Positions 15,026-15,760 of a stretch of DNA of 15,760 bases are shown piece by piece; positions within the stretch are counted from its first letter, which is position 1, and every line of letters begins with the position of its first letter. Source of the stretch: JACMNW01 sp043721855 (GTDB taxonomy: Bacteria; Pseudomonadota; Alphaproteobacteria; Rhodobacterales; Rhodobacteraceae). The notes under the pieces are model-generated. The model was not told the DNA's origin, did no database searches, and was given only the letters and a program-made list of their open reading frames with translations. The stretch is from positions 1 to 15,760 of the forward strand of contig JAYSPY010000007.1 in assembly GCA_043721855.1 (NCBI GenBank), read 5' to 3'. Both the position numbers and the translations under genes were made by a program.

Positions 15026-15145
15026 ATCGACCAGAGTGCCCGAGCGCAGCGTGATGCCCTTGTCCACCAGATGCGCGTTGACGCCGGCAAAGATCGCTTG
15101 CGTCAGCCCGTGCCGCTCCGGCAGGTGGCGGAAATTCAGGATCGT

Positions 15146-15190
15146 CCCTCGGGGCTTACGCGGCCCCACTGGGGCCACGGTCCCCTCGAC
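15146..15190 (-). repeat. Palindromic insert 2 in the IS5 remnant
   Basis: 45 bases stand where six (Glu-Thr of PDETTILNF) are expected, a net gain of 39, in frame and without a stop, giving VEGTVAPVGPRKPRG. The inner stem GTGGCCCC / GGGGCCGC (15178-15171 and 15167-15160, one G-T pair) has loop AGT; outer short stems GGGG/CCCC and CGTC/GACG surround it. Confidence 0.7.
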
Positions 15191-15316
15191 GTCCGGGATG
15201 CGGTCATCGCTCAGTTCTATCCCGGCAAAACGCCGCATCGCCTCGCTGTCGTAGAGGGTTTCCTCGCCCATCAGGTCGCTCAGCGCATACCAGTTCTGCA
15301 GGAAATAGACCCGCAG

Positions 15317-15367
15317 CCAATCGCCGGGAAGTCGATCCCCCGGATCGATTTCTGGCCCGGCTCATAT
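15317..15367 (-). repeat. Palindromic insert 1 in the IS5 remnant
   Basis: 51 bases stand where six (Thr-Met of LETMLRVYF) are expected, a net gain of 45, but with an in-frame TGA. Core TGAG plus 40 bases spans 15364-15321. The inner stem TCGATCC / GGATCGA has loop GGG, extended by a few A-T pairs; an outer stem GCCGGG / CCCGGC encloses it. Confidence 0.75.
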
Positions 15368-15577
15368 CTCCAGCGGCAGCGGCGGGCGGCCGCCTTTCGG
15401 CCCCACCTTCAGATAATGCCGCTCGATCAGCGCCAGAAGGCGACCCCACGGAACCACCGCATCCATCTCCGCCAGAAACAGATCCCGCCGCGTGACCTTT
15501 TTCTTCATCGCATCACGAAGGCCGGGAAAGGCGGGCTGTTTCGGCATCGGCAGGGCCCTCGTCGCGTTGCCCAAGTC

Positions 15578-15643
15578 TACCAGATCAGGCCAGAACCGGG
15601 AGGTTTTTCAGACGTTCCCCAACATAGAGTAAGCGATCTGGTA
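15578..15643. repeat. 9-bp inverted repeat upstream of the IS5 remnant
   Basis: TACCAGATC (15578-15586) and GATCTGGTA (15635-15643) are exact inverted copies 48 bases apart, between the IS5 transposase start and the IS630 end. They could be part of the IS5 left end or transposase promoter region. Confidence 0.5.
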
Positions 15644-15663
15644 AGAATTGTGAAGCTCCCCCT

Positions 15664-15760
15664 AATACCAACGGCCGTTTCAAGTGACCGTTGCCCAGGA
15701 TCGGCTGGTTATTGAGGTGACGATTTCCGGTTGGTTGGCGAAGCGGTTCCATGCCTTGCA
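15664..15760 (-). mobile_element. End of an IS630-family insertion sequence (truncated by window)
   Basis: The transposase C-terminus is at 15680-15760. Beyond its stop comes AACGGCCGTT, a perfect 10-bp palindrome (15670-15679), and a TAATACC motif at about 15664, consistent with an IS630/Tc1-type end next to a TA target. The outer limit is estimated; the rest lies beyond the window. Confidence 0.6.
15680..15760 (-). CDS. IS630-family transposase, C-terminal 26 residues (partial)
   Basis: The minus strand reads CKAWNRFANQPEIVTSITSR, then SWATVT and a TGA stop. The pattern of CKAWN, a short spacer, SIT-R and W(A)-V at the extreme C-terminus is typical of IS630-family DDE transposases. These cut and paste the element at TA dinucleotides. 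The upstream part of the gene lies outside the window, so whether it is intact cannot be said. Confidence 0.7.
   Translation of the reverse strand, partial: CKAWNRFANQPEIVTSITSRSWATVT

Larger units (their letters stand above)
14827..15547 (-). pseudogene. IS5-family transposase remnant interrupted by four palindromic segments
   Basis: From ATG 15547 the frame reads MPKQPAFPGLRDAMKKKVTR, then FLAEMDAVVPWGRLLALI and GPKGGRPPLPLE, as in IS5-family transposases of Rhodobacterales. It then breaks, resumes as LRVYFLQNWYALSD and GEETLYDSEAMRRFAGIEL, breaks, resumes as TILNFRHLPERHGLTQAIF and ITLRSGTLVD, breaks, resumes as IIDAPSSTKNKAKARDPEMS and GNDWYFG, breaks, and resumes as AHIGV before homology ends near 14827. 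The remaining C-terminal half, with the rest of the DDE catalytic domain, is missing. The four breaks (15317-15367, 15146-15190, 14983-15025, 14842-14889) are extra DNA rather than substitutions. Insert 1 brings a stop, insert 3 a frameshift. The comparison is from memory of the family, not from an alignment. Confidence 0.85.

Noticed and set aside
14885..15271. A 128-residue complete minus-strand gene
   Set aside because: It is part of the IS5 transposase running through insert 2 and then out of frame past insert 3, not a separate gene.
14842..15367. CRISPR-like array formed by four spaced palindromes
   Set aside because: The units differ in sequence and the intervals are ordinary transposase codons, not spacers.

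Overview
The window looks like the chromosome of an alphaproteobacterium of the Rhodobacterales (Roseobacter/Rhodobacter group). This rests on GC-rich codon use, the sequence character of YidC, RnpA, RpmH and YidD, and an IS5-type transposase I know from that order. It is inference from remembered families; no search was run.

Left part (1-5442), mostly minus strand: the ribosome/membrane-biogenesis block rpmH-rnpA-yidD, then yidC running off the left edge. RnpA processes tRNA 5' ends with the RNase P RNA, RpmH is ribosomal protein L34, and YidD and YidC serve inner-membrane protein insertion. Between yidD and yidC lie a membrane-anchored c-di-GMP phosphodiesterase (degenerate GGDEF, intact EAL), a roughly 600-base non-coding stretch and a plus-strand DUF3833 lipoprotein-like gene whose stop is three bases from that of yidD.

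Middle part (5443-10422), plus strand: a DJ-1/PfpI-family protein with a stem-loop behind it, then a compact run of TVP38/TMEM64 membrane protein, mercuric-reductase-like flavoprotein disulfide reductase and orphan sensor histidine kinase, starting behind a 14-bp tandem repeat. It ends in a C-rich stretch and a tRNA-Arg(ACG).

Right part (10423-15760), probably accessory DNA beside the tRNA: about 410 bases with no gene, then a tight minus-strand three-gene unit: a stand-alone ChrB N-terminal-domain protein, a BcrC-like PAP2 phosphatase, and a three-domain DedA-PAP2-LssY membrane protein. The unit suggests envelope lipid-phosphate recycling under one promoter, whose spacer is filled by a perfect palindrome and whose transcript may be leaderless. 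Upstream lie gene remnants, a broken IS5-family transposase, and the end of an IS630-family element at the window edge.

The most unusual item is inside the IS5 transposase remnant. Compared with the family sequence as I remember it, the reading frame is interrupted at four points by 43-51-base segments, each able to fold as a nested hairpin. Two share a 44-base core (32/44 identical, ungapped) in which three stem base pairs have changed on both sides with pairing kept. This looks like a small dispersed palindromic element family that enters coding sequence.
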